In this document: positions 1 through 8,356 of the stretch, one piece after another | Numbering within the stretch: position 1 is the first letter of the stretch | Layout: each line of letters begins with the position of its first letter | Assembly (NCBI GenBank): GCA_937888775.1 | Contig: CALAQT010000080.1 | Location: 1 to 27,044 of the forward strand | Origin: an uncultured Actinomycetes bacterium | GTDB lineage: Bacteria > Actinomycetota > Thermoleophilia > Solirubrobacterales > Solirubrobacteraceae | Direction: 5' to 3' | Length of the DNA stretch: 27,044 bases | Made by a program: the position numbers and the translations under genes | The notes under the pieces: generated by a model | Databases searched by the model: none | What the model was told of the DNA's origin: nothing | Seen by the model: only the letters and a program-made list of their open reading frames with translations

Positions 1-442
1 TTATGTCCCCTGCAAAGCCACGACCGCGCCGTCGGCCGTGGCACTACTCATCTAGCTCGATAGTGGCACTGCGTACCGCAGGGTGGCCGCGAACCCGTGG
101 CGCTCGCCGGCCGCGTGATGCTCGAGTTCCGGGCAAACCGCGTCTCTCGACCAGCCGCCGACACGTTGCGTCGTGACATGAATGCAAGTGTCCGCCGCGG
201 GCGGCCCAGCGCGCCAGCCGCAATCTACGGCAGCGGACGCCTGGGCGGCCGCCCGCAGATCCTGCGACAGGCCCGCTGTTTCGTGAAACAAGCAGTGAGC
301 TGGAGGACGGTTGAACGCTCGTGTCTCGCCGAAGCCCAAGCGCCCGCCGACGCGAGTACGGCGCAACGTTTCACGTGCTTGGCGCCGCGCACGTGGGTGC
401 CTCGACTCAGGTGCGGTGGCTCACCTGAGCTATCGTCGCGGC
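1..442. other. Left-edge stretch without a supported gene
   Basis: Open frames cross this stretch on both strands, but none shows a recognisable domain, convincing ribosome binding site or low-complexity-free protein. They look like chance frames of high-GC DNA. It probably contains the upstream region of the AIPR-like gene that begins near 443. The window edge cuts whatever lies further left. Confidence 0.5.
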
Positions 443-2156
443 ATGGCGCTGGACCGCATCACGAAAAGCCTCCTGGAAGACTTCGCGGCGAGCGAAAGCC
501 TCGCGCAGATGGGCGAGCCCGAGGCCTTCGAACGGTTTGCGACTTTCGCTGGAGCACCCCGAGACGTTCAACGTCGAGGACCTGATCGTTGCCGGCGGGA
601 ACGACCTTGCGATTGACGGCTCGCGATCATCGCGAACGGCAGCCTCGTGACCAGCCTGGACGAGTTCGAGGATGTGCTCGAGGCGAGCGGCTACATCGAG
701 GCGACGTTCGTTTTTGTCCAAGCGAAGACTGCGACAAGCTTTGACTCAGGCGAGATTGGCAACTTCTGCGCGGGGGTCCGCGACTTCTTCCCCGAGGAAC
801 CGACCTTGCCCCGGAACGACGCGATCAAGCAAGCCGAGGCGATCCAGCGCGCGATCTACGACAACAGTGCCCGGTTCCGGCGCGGCAACCCGCACTGCCG
901 CCTGTACTACGTGACCGCGGGTCGCTGGACTGACGACGTTCACCTGACCGGCCGGGTGTCGACCGAGGTTCAAGCCCTCGAAGCGCTCGGGCTGTTCGCG
1001 CCCGGAGGGGTCGACTTCCTGCCCGTCGATGCGGATCGCCTCCAGACGCTTTACCGCGACACGCAGCACCGGGTTTCAAGCGAGTTCCAGTTCCCGACTC
1101 GGACCGTGCTGCCTGAGATGGAGCACGTCACTGAGGCCTACCTCGGCGTCTTGCCTGCGAAGGAGTACTTGAAGCTCATCGTCGACGACGCGGATCAACT
1201 ACGGCGGTCCCTGTTCTACGACAACGTCCGCGACTTTCAAGACTTCAACGTCGTGAACGAGCAGATCCGCGAGACGCTCGCCTCGGATGAGCGCAACGCC
1301 TATCGCGCTGCTGAACAACGGCGTCACGATCGTGACGCGCTCGTTGACGACGACCGGCAACAAGTTCGTCATGGAGGACTACCAGATCGTCAACGGCTGC
1401 CAGACGAGCCACGTGCTGTACCGCGAGCGGGACAAGATTACCGATGAGGTCTACGTCCCCATCAAGGTCATCGCCACCGCTGACGACGACCTTACGAATG
1501 CCGTGATTCGCGCGACGAACTCGCAGACCCCGATCGGCATGGACGACCTGCAGGCCCTTTCGGGCTTTCAGAAGAGGCTTGAGGCGTTCTACGCAACGTA
1601 CCAGGACCGGCATCGGCTGTACTACGAGCGCCGGTCGAAGCAGTATGAGGGCGTCCCGGGCGTCGAGAAGGTCCGGGTCGTCACGCGCGGCCTGCAGATC
1701 CGCGCGTTCGCTTCCATGTTCCTCGACGAGCCCCATCGCGCAGGTCGCTACTTCGCCACGCTCTTGAAGGAGATCGGTGGTCGCATCGTCGCCGACGACC
1801 ACAAGCTCGAGATGTATTACGTCAGCGCCTTCGCGCAGTACAGACTCGAGTTCCTTTTCCGGAATGGCCTCCTCGATGTCACGTACAAGCCGGCGCGATA
1901 CCACCTCTTGATGGCGGTCCGGCACGCCGCCATCGGCGTCAACCTTCCCCCGTTCAACTCGCGGAAGATGCAGCAGGCTTGCGCCGAGCTGATCACGCTC
2001 TTCCACGATGAGCGGGCGGAGAGGACAGCCTTCGCCAAGGCAGCCGCGGCGATCGACACGGCCGTCGGCGGCGAAGTCCTCGATAGGGACCTCGTCCGGA
2101 CGCAGTCGTTCACAGACGCGGTCGCCGACGCGGTCGCAACGGACACGGGCTCCTAG
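443..2156 (+). pseudogene. AIPR-family (abortive infection phage resistance) protein gene, three frameshifts
   Basis: Joined across frames, the translation matches the AIPR family, proteins associated with abortive phage resistance. The N-terminal part starts MALDRITKSLLEDF. It continues in a second frame from about 549 (LEHPETFNVEDLIVAGGNDLAIDG) and returns to the first frame at about 620 (LAIIANGSLVTSLDEFE, then FVFVQAKT). The core motifs are FYDNVRDFQ, VNEQIRETL, LLNNGVTIV and YQIVNGCQTS. The frame changes again near 1302, inside the core, where removing one A (1302) would restore NAFALLNNG. The C-terminal part runs intact to 2156. Total length, about 570 residues, suits the family. The three breaks are small indels (near 548, 620 and 1302), so this is either a recently dead gene or a victim of sequencing errors. 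The start at 443 is the ATG preceding the first recognisable segment; no strong ribosome site is visible. Confidence 0.75.
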
Positions 2157-2251
2157 CTTGGACATCGATCGTTCCTCTCGATGAGAAGCTCGCGTTAGCG
2201 GACGCTGCGTGAGCTGCTCGGGGTGCCAGAAGGCTGCCGAAGGAAGCTCCA

Positions 2252-2299
2252 GCTACGGACTAAACTACGGACTAAGCTACGGATCGTGAGTCTGTAGCT
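2252..2299. repeat. Tandem 12-bp iterons with a GTAGC inverted pair
   Basis: Two tandem 12-bp units, GCTACGGACTAA and ACTACGGACTAA, are followed by a third partial unit, GCTACGGATC (2252-2285). The last unit also forms an inverted pair, AGCTAC at 2275-2280 with GTAGCT at 2294-2299. Iterons next to a replication/mobilisation gene are typical of plasmid or conjugative-element origins. The function here is inferred from position only. Confidence 0.6.
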
Positions 2300-2339
2300 G
2301 AACCCGTCCCCGCCCCCGCTGCATCTGGGTTTTGGTGAG

Positions 2340-2398
2340 GGACCCGAGCCAGACTACCCGCCCTCCACGAGGTCATTCGGGTAGTCTGGCTCGGGTCC
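2340..2398. repeat. Perfect 21-bp inverted repeat with 17-nt loop
   Basis: The arms at 2340-2360 and 2378-2398 are exact reverse complements (left arm begins GGACCCGAGCC, right arm ends GGCTCGGGTCC). The spacer is 2361-2377. No T-run follows, so a simple intrinsic terminator is unlikely. Placed between iterons and a replication-relaxation-like gene, it is a good candidate for an origin-of-transfer or origin-of-replication hairpin; a structured RNA is an alternative. Confidence 0.7.
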
Positions 2399-2487
2399 AA
2401 GTATTTGTATCTGTCAGCGGGGGTGGGGGTGGGACATCAGCAGTTTTGGTCTGGAATGGCTATCGGTTTCAGATGGTGGTTTGGGTG

Positions 2488-2517
2488 GTCAAAGTCAAAG
2501 TCAAAGTCAAAGTCAAC
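2488..2517. repeat. GTCAAA hexamer run
   Basis: Four exact GTCAAA units (2488-2511) are followed by GTCAAC (2512-2517). It is locally AT-richer than the surrounding DNA and lies about 65 bases before the next gene start. Together with the iterons and hairpin it makes 2252-2517 an origin-like region. Apart from these repeats, no gene is supported between 2157 and 2580. Confidence 0.65.
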
Positions 2518-2580
2518 GGCAACGTCGGGTGAGGCGATGCGTGCTGGGGGCGCTGGGGTGATGCTGCGCGCGGTCGGCTT

Positions 2581-3342
2581 GTGGGGTGGGCGGTGACCGA
2601 GGAGGCGGCGCGTCGGATGGGGTCGGCGGGTCGCGTGGGGTGGCGCGCGGGGCCAGCGTCGCTCGAGGGGCTCGTCTGGCTGGCGCGGGTCGGCCCTGCT
2701 TCAGTCGAGGCGTGGGGTTGCGCGATGGGCTGGAGTCGCTCGGTGGGGTTCTCGCACGCGCAGCGGCTAGAACGCGAGGGGTGGCTGGCGAGGTATCCGA
2801 TGCTCCGCGGGCACGGCTCGTTGCTGGTGGCGACGAGTTCCGGGGTGCGGATGGCTGGCGTGGCGGTCTCGCCAGCGAGACCACCGGCACCGACGTGGTG
2901 GGCGCACCTTGATGCGTGCGGTTGGGTCGCGGCGTGGCTGACCGTCCGCGGTCGCGTGATGCAGGGCTGCCGCGAGGTGGACGAAGATCCGTCGTGGCGC
3001 GGGAACATTCGCTGGCACGACGGCAAGGGCGCACACCGCGCAGGGCATCGGCCCGACCTCGCGGTGATCTTGGACGGCGTGCGATTCGGCATCGAGGTCG
3101 AGCTCGCACGGAAGTCGCTCGAACGGCTGACGGCGATCGTCGGCCTGCACGCCCGCTGGCGCGCAGCCGGGCAGACCGCCGGCGTGATCTACGTATGCGC
3201 GGATGAGGCGGGCGCCGCAAGGGTGCGGGACATCGCCCGCCAGCGAGGACTGAGCACCGGCCGCGGCGGTGGCCTGCGCATCGAGCTACTTCAGAACATC
3301 GAGCGGGAGGCGCGCGCAGCTCGCAGGCCACAAGCCGCGTAA
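2581..3342 (+). CDS. Replication-relaxation-like protein with PD-(D/E)XK-like core
   Basis: A 253-residue protein. The N-terminal half resembles a DNA-binding winged-helix arrangement (residues about 28-100: LEGLVWLARVGPASVEAW, then AQRLEREGWLARY). The C-terminal half holds HRPDLAV, then IEVELARKSLERL. This gives D159, E172, E174 and K178, which fit a PD-(D/E)XK nuclease-type core. This arrangement resembles actinobacterial 'replication-relaxation' proteins, commonly found beside coupling proteins in conjugative elements. Here it is followed 44 bases later by a VirD4-like gene, and origin-like repeats lie directly upstream. It may act as an origin-binding or relaxase-like protein; that role is inferred. 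The GTG at 2581 is used; GTG 2593 or ATG 2617 are alternatives. Confidence 0.65.
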   Translation: MGWAVTEEAARRMGSAGRVGWRAGPASLEGLVWLARVGPASVEAWGCAMGWSRSVGFSHAQRLEREGWLARYPMLRGHGSLLVATSSGVRMAGVAVSPARPPAPTWWAHLDACGWVAAWLTVRGRVMQGCREVDEDPSWRGNIRWHDGKGAHRAGHRPDLAVILDGVRFGIEVELARKSLERLTAIVGLHARWRAAGQTAGVIYVCADEAGAARVRDIARQRGLSTGRGGGLRIELLQNIEREARAARRPQAA

Positions 3343-3347
3343 GCATA

Positions 3348-3381
3348 TGTAGCGGTAGGTTGCCGGGTGTAGCGCTATGGT
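3348..3381 (+). promoter_or_regulatory. Putative promoter/operator of the coupling-protein gene
   Basis: TGTAGCG occurs twice as a direct repeat (3348-3354 and 3368-3374). The second copy overlaps the palindrome TAGCGCTA (3370-3377), next to a TATGGT box (3376-3381). GTAGC half-sites recur at 2275-2299 and 16838-16867. The promoter role is inferred from position immediately before the coupling-protein start. Confidence 0.35.
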
Positions 3382-3386
3382 TGCGA

Positions 3387-5180
3387 ATGATGTTGCGTCC
3401 GACCGTCGTGCTCCTCGATCTCGCGCTGGTGATCGCGCTCGGGGCGCTCGGATGGCTGGGAGCGTGGCTGCTGCGTCGCCGGACGACTCTGTCGGTGAAG
3501 AACCTCTACCTCGCCGCGGCACTGACGGGACTCGCGCTCGGGGTCGGCATCGCTGCGCGAGCCTGGCCGGTTGTGCTGCTGCTCGCGCCGATCGCCGCGC
3601 CGGCGTTCGCGGGAGCGCTCTCCGGGCGTCGCTGGCGCCTCGCGGATCTCGGCGCCGGCGAGGAGCTGCGCCAGCATGAGCTCTCCCGCAGATGGATGTG
3701 GCAGTCGGCGCCGGACAGACGTCCAGGGGAGCGCAGGTACATCGCCTCACAGGGCGAGATCGTTCACGAACGACCCTGGCCCGACGACGTCGAGTACGTG
3801 CCCATGACCGGGCAAGCCGATCGTGGCGCCAAGCTGCCGCTCGGCGAGGGGCAGCACGTGTTCGAGTGCGGCGGCACCGGGACAGGTAAGACCACGACCG
3901 CGCGCAGGCTGCTCGCCGCACGGACGCTCGCGCACGGCGCTGCCGCGCTGCTGATCGACCAGAAAGGCGACCCCGAGGACGAAGAGCAGCTACGACGGAT
4001 CGCGGCGGCCGCCGGCCGGCCGTTCGTGCTGTTCGACCCGCGCGACCCGGACACCGATCGGTGGCAGCCGTTGTGGGGCGCTCCGGCCGATGTCGCGGCG
4101 CGCGCGGTCGAGCCGATCAAGAAGTCAGAGCCCTACTACGCCGACGTGCTGCGCCAGCACCTGAACCTGATCGTCGAAGTGCTCCACGCCGCGGACCGCT
4201 GGCCGCCGAGCTTCCCCCTGCTCGTCGACGCCGCCCGCTCAAACCGCTACGAGACGATCTGCGATCTCGCCACCGGACTCGGCAACGAGCACCGGATGCT
4301 CAAACGCCGCGTCGAGGAGCACGCCGAATGGGTCAGCTCGCGCGACGGCAAGAAAGACCTCGCCGGAGGGCTGGTGCGGCTCGAGCTGGTGATGGGCGCC
4401 GCGTGGCGCCAGGTGCTCACGCCAAGGCTCACGCCGGACGGCGACACCGTCGCCGTCCGGCTCGTCGAGGCGATCCAAGCCGGCGCGGTCGTGATGTGGC
4501 GCACCTACGCCGACGACATGCCCGACGAGGCCGCCGCGATCACAGTGCTCGCGCTCTCCGACCTGCACGCCGCGGCCGGGCGGGCCGGGGCGCCGTGGAC
4601 GCTGATGCTCGACGAGTTCGGCGCGGTGATCCACATGGCCGCCGCGCGCGGAATCGCGATCCTGCAGCGCGCCCGCTCGCATCACGGGCAGGTGATCGTC
4701 ATCACCCAATCCGCCGCCGACATCGAAGCGCTGTCACAACAACCAGGGCTGCTGCCCTCATTGAGCGACAACTTCTCGGCGTTCGTCGCGCACCGCCAGA
4801 CCGCGCCCGAGACCCGCGACTGGCTCGCGAAGCTGATGGGCACCCGCGCGATCTGGCAATCAACCGACCAAACACCCGGACACACAGGGATGCCGACAGG
4901 GTCGGGCAGCCGCCGGCGGGTCAGGGAGTTCCGAATCGGCTCAGACGTCTTCGCGACCCTCGGCAGAGGCGAGGCGGTCATCTACACCACGCTCGGCCCC
5001 GATCCAGAGCGCGCGTCCATCCTGCCCGCCCGTCTCCCGGCCGACAATCCCAACAGGATCGGGCACGGCGACCGGCACGCAGCCGAGATCGCCGTGCACC
5101 CCGAGGAAACGCTCCCGATCGCCATGCACCACACCCAGCCACCCGTCGGCGAGACCGACGTCGACACGAACGATGTCTAG
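3387..5180 (+). CDS. VirD4/TraG-type conjugative coupling ATPase
   Basis: About 597 residues. Coupling proteins are inner-membrane ATPases that bring the relaxase-DNA complex to a type IV secretion channel. Two hydrophobic segments near the N-terminus (about residues 4-25 and 35-70) are followed by a Walker A motif, GGTGTGKT, at residues 162-169. LLIDQKGD lies near 191, a Walker B-type LMLDEFGAV near 406-414, and VITQSAADIEAL, typical of the TraG/TraD family, near 438. ATG 3387 (or 3390) is preferred over an upstream TTG at 3360, because that start would fall inside the repeat-rich promoter. It follows the replication-relaxation-like gene and overlaps the NERD gene by eight bases, which suggests one operon. 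The frame is intact throughout. Confidence 0.88.
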   Translation: MMLRPTVVLLDLALVIALGALGWLGAWLLRRRTTLSVKNLYLAAALTGLALGVGIAARAWPVVLLLAPIAAPAFAGALSGRRWRLADLGAGEELRQHELSRRWMWQSAPDRRPGERRYIASQGEIVHERPWPDDVEYVPMTGQADRGAKLPLGEGQHVFECGGTGTGKTTTARRLLAARTLAHGAAALLIDQKGDPEDEEQLRRIAAAAGRPFVLFDPRDPDTDRWQPLWGAPADVAARAVEPIKKSEPYYADVLRQHLNLIVEVLHAADRWPPSFPLLVDAARSNRYETICDLATGLGNEHRMLKRRVEEHAEWVSSRDGKKDLAGGLVRLELVMGAAWRQVLTPRLTPDGDTVAVRLVEAIQAGAVVMWRTYADDMPDEAAAITVLALSDLHAAAGRAGAPWTLMLDEFGAVIHMAAARGIAILQRARSHHGQVIVITQSAADIEALSQQPGLLPSLSDNFSAFVAHRQTAPETRDWLAKLMGTRAIWQSTDQTPGHTGMPTGSGSRRRVREFRIGSDVFATLGRGEAVIYTTLGPDPERASILPARLPADNPNRIGHGDRHAAEIAVHPEETLPIAMHHTQPPVGETDVDTNDV

Positions 5181-5890
5181 CCAGGTGAGCTCGAGATCGC
5201 CAAGACGGACGTCCGAAGTGGACGGCGGGTCGGCCGGCCGAAGCGCGGTCCGTGAGTACGAGCGCCGACGTGCGCAGCGCGAGGCACGCGCCCGAGCGCG
5301 CCTCGGCCCGCTCGGCCAGGCCCTTGCGCGACTGATCGGAGATCCGCAAAGCACCCGCGCGTGGAAGCAAGGCGCCGATGAAGAGATCCGCGTCGCCCGC
5401 CAACTCGCCAGGCACCTGAGCGGGCCGCCACGTCATATTGCTGCACGACCGGCGGATCCCAGGCCGCGGGCGAGCGAACATCGACCACATCGCGATCGGC
5501 CCCGGTGGGATCACCGTGATCGACACCAAGAGTGCCCGCGGACGACTGCGGATCGAGATGCACGGCGGCTTCCTCTCCCCACGCCGCGAACTGCTGCTCA
5601 TCAACGGACACGACCGCACCCAGCTCGTAGACGGGCTCGAACATCAGATCGAAGCCGTGCGAACCGCGATCGCCGAGCTCACCATCGGCGAGCTGGACGT
5701 TCGGGGCGCACTCTGCTTTCCGAACATCGAGGGACTACCGCGACTCGGGCAACTGACCATGCGCTCAGGAACGATCGCGATAGACGCGCCTCGGGGCGTC
5801 GCGAAACTCGCGCGACGCCAGGGCCCGATCACGGTCGACTTCATCGAGCGAATCGCCAGCAATCTGACGCAACGGTTCCCGCCCGCCTGA
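5173..5890 (+). pseudogene. NERD-domain (nuclease-related) protein gene, one frameshift
   Basis: Starts at ATG 5173, overlapping the stop of the coupling-protein gene. The first frame gives a basic, Arg-rich N-terminus and GADEEIRVARQLARHLSG. The second frame, from about 5432, gives VILLHDRRIPG, NIDHIAIGPGG and VIDTKSARGRL, the hallmark NERD sequence with a D...DxK nuclease-like signature. Deleting one C in the GGGCCGCCAC stretch (about 5421-5430) joins the two as SGRHVILLHD. The repaired protein would be about 238 residues. NERD proteins are nuclease-related and often occur on mobile DNA; the substrate here is unknown. The break may be a sequencing error. A separately translated downstream piece could start at TTG 5438. 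Confidence 0.7.
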
Positions 5891-6560
5891 GCAGAACATC
5901 GAGCCTGACCAGCGTGACGAGACATGCAGACTCGGCGCGCCATCAATCCGGGGCGCTCGGGATGCGGGTGATCCACGCGCCCACAGTCGTCGCCGAGCGG
6001 GGTGCGGTGTGGCCGTGGACCGCTGCGCGGTCGTGACTCTTGGCCGGGAGTCGGCGAAGCGGGACGACGCGCGATTGCCTTGCACCAGGAGCGGCGACCG
6101 GCCGACGACGAGCTAGTGATCACAATCGTGGCCAGGCAGTCGCGGGCGAGTCGGCGAGTAGACGCCGCGCGCTTGGTCGGAGCGATCGTGCGATGTGCCG
6201 GTGGTCAGCGCGGCTCCGGGCGATTGGATCGTCGCCAAAGGAGGCGTCCGCTCCGAGGCCGTCCAGATCGCGAAAGCAGTCGTTCGCGAGGTGCGCGGTT
6301 TCCGCGCATAGGGGGTCCGCCGAGCAATAACGCCCGAGTACCACCGCAGGTCGAATGCGGGTCTTTCCAGCCTCGGCTGCGCGAGTCTTTCGCACCAGAT
6401 CCGTCCACCCACGTCCCCTCGGACGCCCTTCTGCAAATCGCGCGAAGGAGCGGTGACAAGGAGGTCGGCCCTAATTCTTGTCCCCGCGAGTGAGGACTTC
6501 GTTAGCGACGGTGTCGACGTCGTCGTTGCCGTCGCCGTACCTTTCGTGAGCGACCCCTGT
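5891..6560. other. Intergenic region with degraded coding-like repeat
   Basis: No intact gene is supported. It contains a copy of a dispersed repeat (6080-6200, listed separately). The frames that cover the rest are Arg-rich and featureless. A longer start for the next gene (GTG 6453) is possible but would add an unrelated 36-residue leader. Confidence 0.5.
6080..6200 (+). repeat. Dispersed repeat copy P
   Basis: The segment 6080-6137 aligns with the reverse strand of 15145-15204 with two one-base gaps and only a few substitutions; the shared start is TTGCACCAGGAGCGGCGACC. Both can be read as a peptide containing ADDELVI-IV. The following GTAGACGCCGCGCGC (6158 onward) recurs in diverged form near 23040. 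It looks like a decayed remnant of a repeated coding element. Confidence 0.55.
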
Positions 6561-7508
6561 ATGCGAGCCGATCGATCAACCGAGGAAGAGGTCATGGCAG
6601 TCCTCGACGCTTTCAATGAAGCGCTCGAACGCCGCGATCTCGACGCTACGCTGGCCTTGTTCGTCCGGCATCCTGACGTGACGCTCGTTGGATCTGAGGA
6701 AGGCGAGACGGCGACGGGGCCATCTGAACTTCATTCATTCTTCGAGCGGATCTTCGGCGGTGAGTGGGAGGTGATCCTGGCCGATAACGGCAGCCGCTAC
6801 GGTACCGTGGCGGTGGCCCAGCGCTGGGCGGAGCGCTTGCCGTTGCGGATCGTCAGCGTCGGCGGTCCGCCCGATGCGGGCCGCGCCCGTAACGCCGGGG
6901 CGGCGGCCGCGAGGGCTGACCTACTCGCGTTCTGCGACGGAGATGACGAGGTCTCGCCAGGCTGGCGGGGGGCGTTGTTGGAGGCCCTGCGGGACGCCCC
7001 GCTGGTCACCGGGCCGATCGACTGCCGACGGCTCAACTCGGCGAGAGCGGCGAAGGCACTGGACGGCGTCATGCCCAGTGGCCCAGAGTGGTTGCCGAGA
7101 GTGACCGCTGGCGGGAACGTCGCCGTCCGCCGGGCCGTGCTCGAGGCGGTGGGGGGCTTTCCCGAGGACTACGGTCGCGGGGAGGATACGGCCTTCGGCT
7201 GGAGCGTGCAGCTGGCTGGTTACCCCTTGGCGGTCGCGCCGGCGGCCCTCGTCTATTACCGCCTGAAGGGCGATTCGCGCCGCGCGATGTTCCAGCGCTT
7301 CTACCGGTACGGTCGGGCGAGCGTCAAGCACTACCGGAGCTTCCGGGAGCGCGGGATGCCGCGGTCACCCGCCCGTGACGTGGTCTACGACTGGGCGACG
7401 ATCCCCCTCAACTTCCTGCGGGGTAGGTCGTACTTCGCCGCCCAGATGGCCGGCTGCCGAGTGGGTCGGCTGGTTGGCTCGGCCCGGTCAAGAATCCTGT
7501 ACCTGTGA
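6561..7508 (+). CDS. Chimeric protein: SnoaL-like N-terminus fused to a GT2 glycosyltransferase
   Basis: A 315-residue ORF. Residues about 6-62 (EEEVMAVLDAFNEALERRDLDATLALFV, then VTLVGSEEG) resemble the first half of a SnoaL/DUF4440-type NTF2-like domain. At residue about 64 (FGGEWEVILADN) the sequence becomes a family 2 glycosyltransferase nearly parallel to the next gene: GRARNAGAAAARADLLAFCDGDDEVSPGW, GGFPEDYGRGEDTAF and VYYRLKGDSRRAMFQRFYRYGRASVKHY. Compared with that paralogue it lacks the first ~35 GT residues (ISVVLAVRNMASTIESQL), which form the first strand of the nucleotide-sugar fold. The enzyme may therefore be inactive. ATG 6561 is chosen; ATG 6594 and GTG 6453 are alternatives. 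Its stop overlaps the next start (GTGA). Confidence 0.75.
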   Translation: MRADRSTEEEVMAVLDAFNEALERRDLDATLALFVRHPDVTLVGSEEGETATGPSELHSFFERIFGGEWEVILADNGSRYGTVAVAQRWAERLPLRIVSVGGPPDAGRARNAGAAAARADLLAFCDGDDEVSPGWRGALLEALRDAPLVTGPIDCRRLNSARAAKALDGVMPSGPEWLPRVTAGGNVAVRRAVLEAVGGFPEDYGRGEDTAFGWSVQLAGYPLAVAPAALVYYRLKGDSRRAMFQRFYRYGRASVKHYRSFRERGMPRSPARDVVYDWATIPLNFLRGRSYFAAQMAGCRVGRLVGSARSRILYL

Positions 7509-8356
7509 GCGGCCCGCCGGAGATCAGCGTCGTGCTGGCCGTGCGGAACATGGCAAGCACGATCGAGAGCCAACTCGCCGCCCTCTCCCGCCAGGACTTC
7601 GACGGCGACTGGGAGCTGATCGTCGCCGACAACGCCAGCACCGACGACACTCTTGCCGTCGTCGAACGCTGGAGCGCGCGCCTGCCGCTGCGGATCCTCG
7701 CCGCCGGCGGCCCTCCCGACACGAGCCGAGGCCGGAACGTCGGGGCGGCCGGCGCGCGAGCGCCGCGGCTGGCCTTCTGCGACGGAGACGACGAGGTCTC
7801 GCCGGGCTGGCTGCGGGCGATCGCGGAGGCGCTGCGCGATGCTGCGCTCGTCATCGGGCCACTCGACTACCAGCGGCTGAATTCGCCCCAGGCGGCGGCC
7901 GTCCTCGAGAGTGGGGCGCCGGGGACCTCGGCCTGGCACCTCGAGTCGGAGGGCATCGGCGGGAACTGCGGCGTCCGGCGTGAGGCGTTCGAAGCGGTGG
8001 GGGGCTTTCCCGAGGACTACGGTCGCGGGCAGGACACCGCATTCTTCTGGCGGGCGCAACTGGCCGGACACCGCTTGGCCCTCGAGCCAAGGGCGATCGT
8101 CCACTACCGGTTGAAAGGCGATTCGCGCCGCGCGATGTTCCAGCGCTTCTACCGGCACGGTCGCGCAAGTGTCAAGCACTACCAGCGGTTCCGGGAGCAC
8201 GGGCTGCCCCGCTCGCCCGCCCGCGACGTTGTGTATGACTGGGCGACCGTCCCGCTCCAGTTGCTGCGCGGCAACTCCTACCGGGCGGCGCAGCAGGCCG
8301 GCTGGCGCCTAGGCCGGCTGGTCGGCTCAGCCAGCTCGAGCGTGCTCTGCCTGTGA
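7505..8356 (+). CDS. GT2-family glycosyltransferase
   Basis: A 283-residue GT-A enzyme. It begins with the typical family 2 strand (EISVVLAVRNMASTIESQLAAL), followed by LIVADNASTDDTL, SRGRNVGAAGARAPRLAFCDGDDEVSPGW (nucleotide-sugar/metal site around CDGDDE), GGNCGVRREAFEAVGGFPEDYGRGQDTAF (acceptor-side ED motif) and a basic C-terminus. It would transfer a sugar from a nucleotide donor onto a surface glycan or lipid precursor; the sugar is unknown. The GTG start overlaps the preceding stop and its own stop overlaps the next GTG, so translation is probably coupled. Two blocks are identical at the nucleotide level to the upstream gene (36 nt at 7994-8029 and 39 nt at 8117-8155). Confidence 0.85.
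   Translation: MSGPPEISVVLAVRNMASTIESQLAALSRQDFDGDWELIVADNASTDDTLAVVERWSARLPLRILAAGGPPDTSRGRNVGAAGARAPRLAFCDGDDEVSPGWLRAIAEALRDAALVIGPLDYQRLNSPQAAAVLESGAPGTSAWHLESEGIGGNCGVRREAFEAVGGFPEDYGRGQDTAFFWRAQLAGHRLALEPRAIVHYRLKGDSRRAMFQRFYRHGRASVKHYQRFREHGLPRSPARDVVYDWATVPLQLLRGNSYRAAQQAGWRLGRLVGSASSSVLCL

Noticed and set aside
1245..2165. Long reverse-strand frame of about 306 residues
   Set aside because: It is the antisense of the AIPR C-terminal part, whose conserved motifs are on the plus strand.
2488..2517. GTCAAA run as a possible CRISPR array
   Set aside because: The units are six bases with no spacers; a simple tandem repeat.
4061..5188. Plus-strand frame of about 375 residues inside the coupling-protein gene
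   Set aside because: Arg/Ala-rich shadow of the VirD4-like gene, which has the Walker motifs in its own frame.
7385..8200. Reverse-strand frame of about 271 residues
   Set aside because: Antisense of the tandem GT2 genes; no domain of its own.
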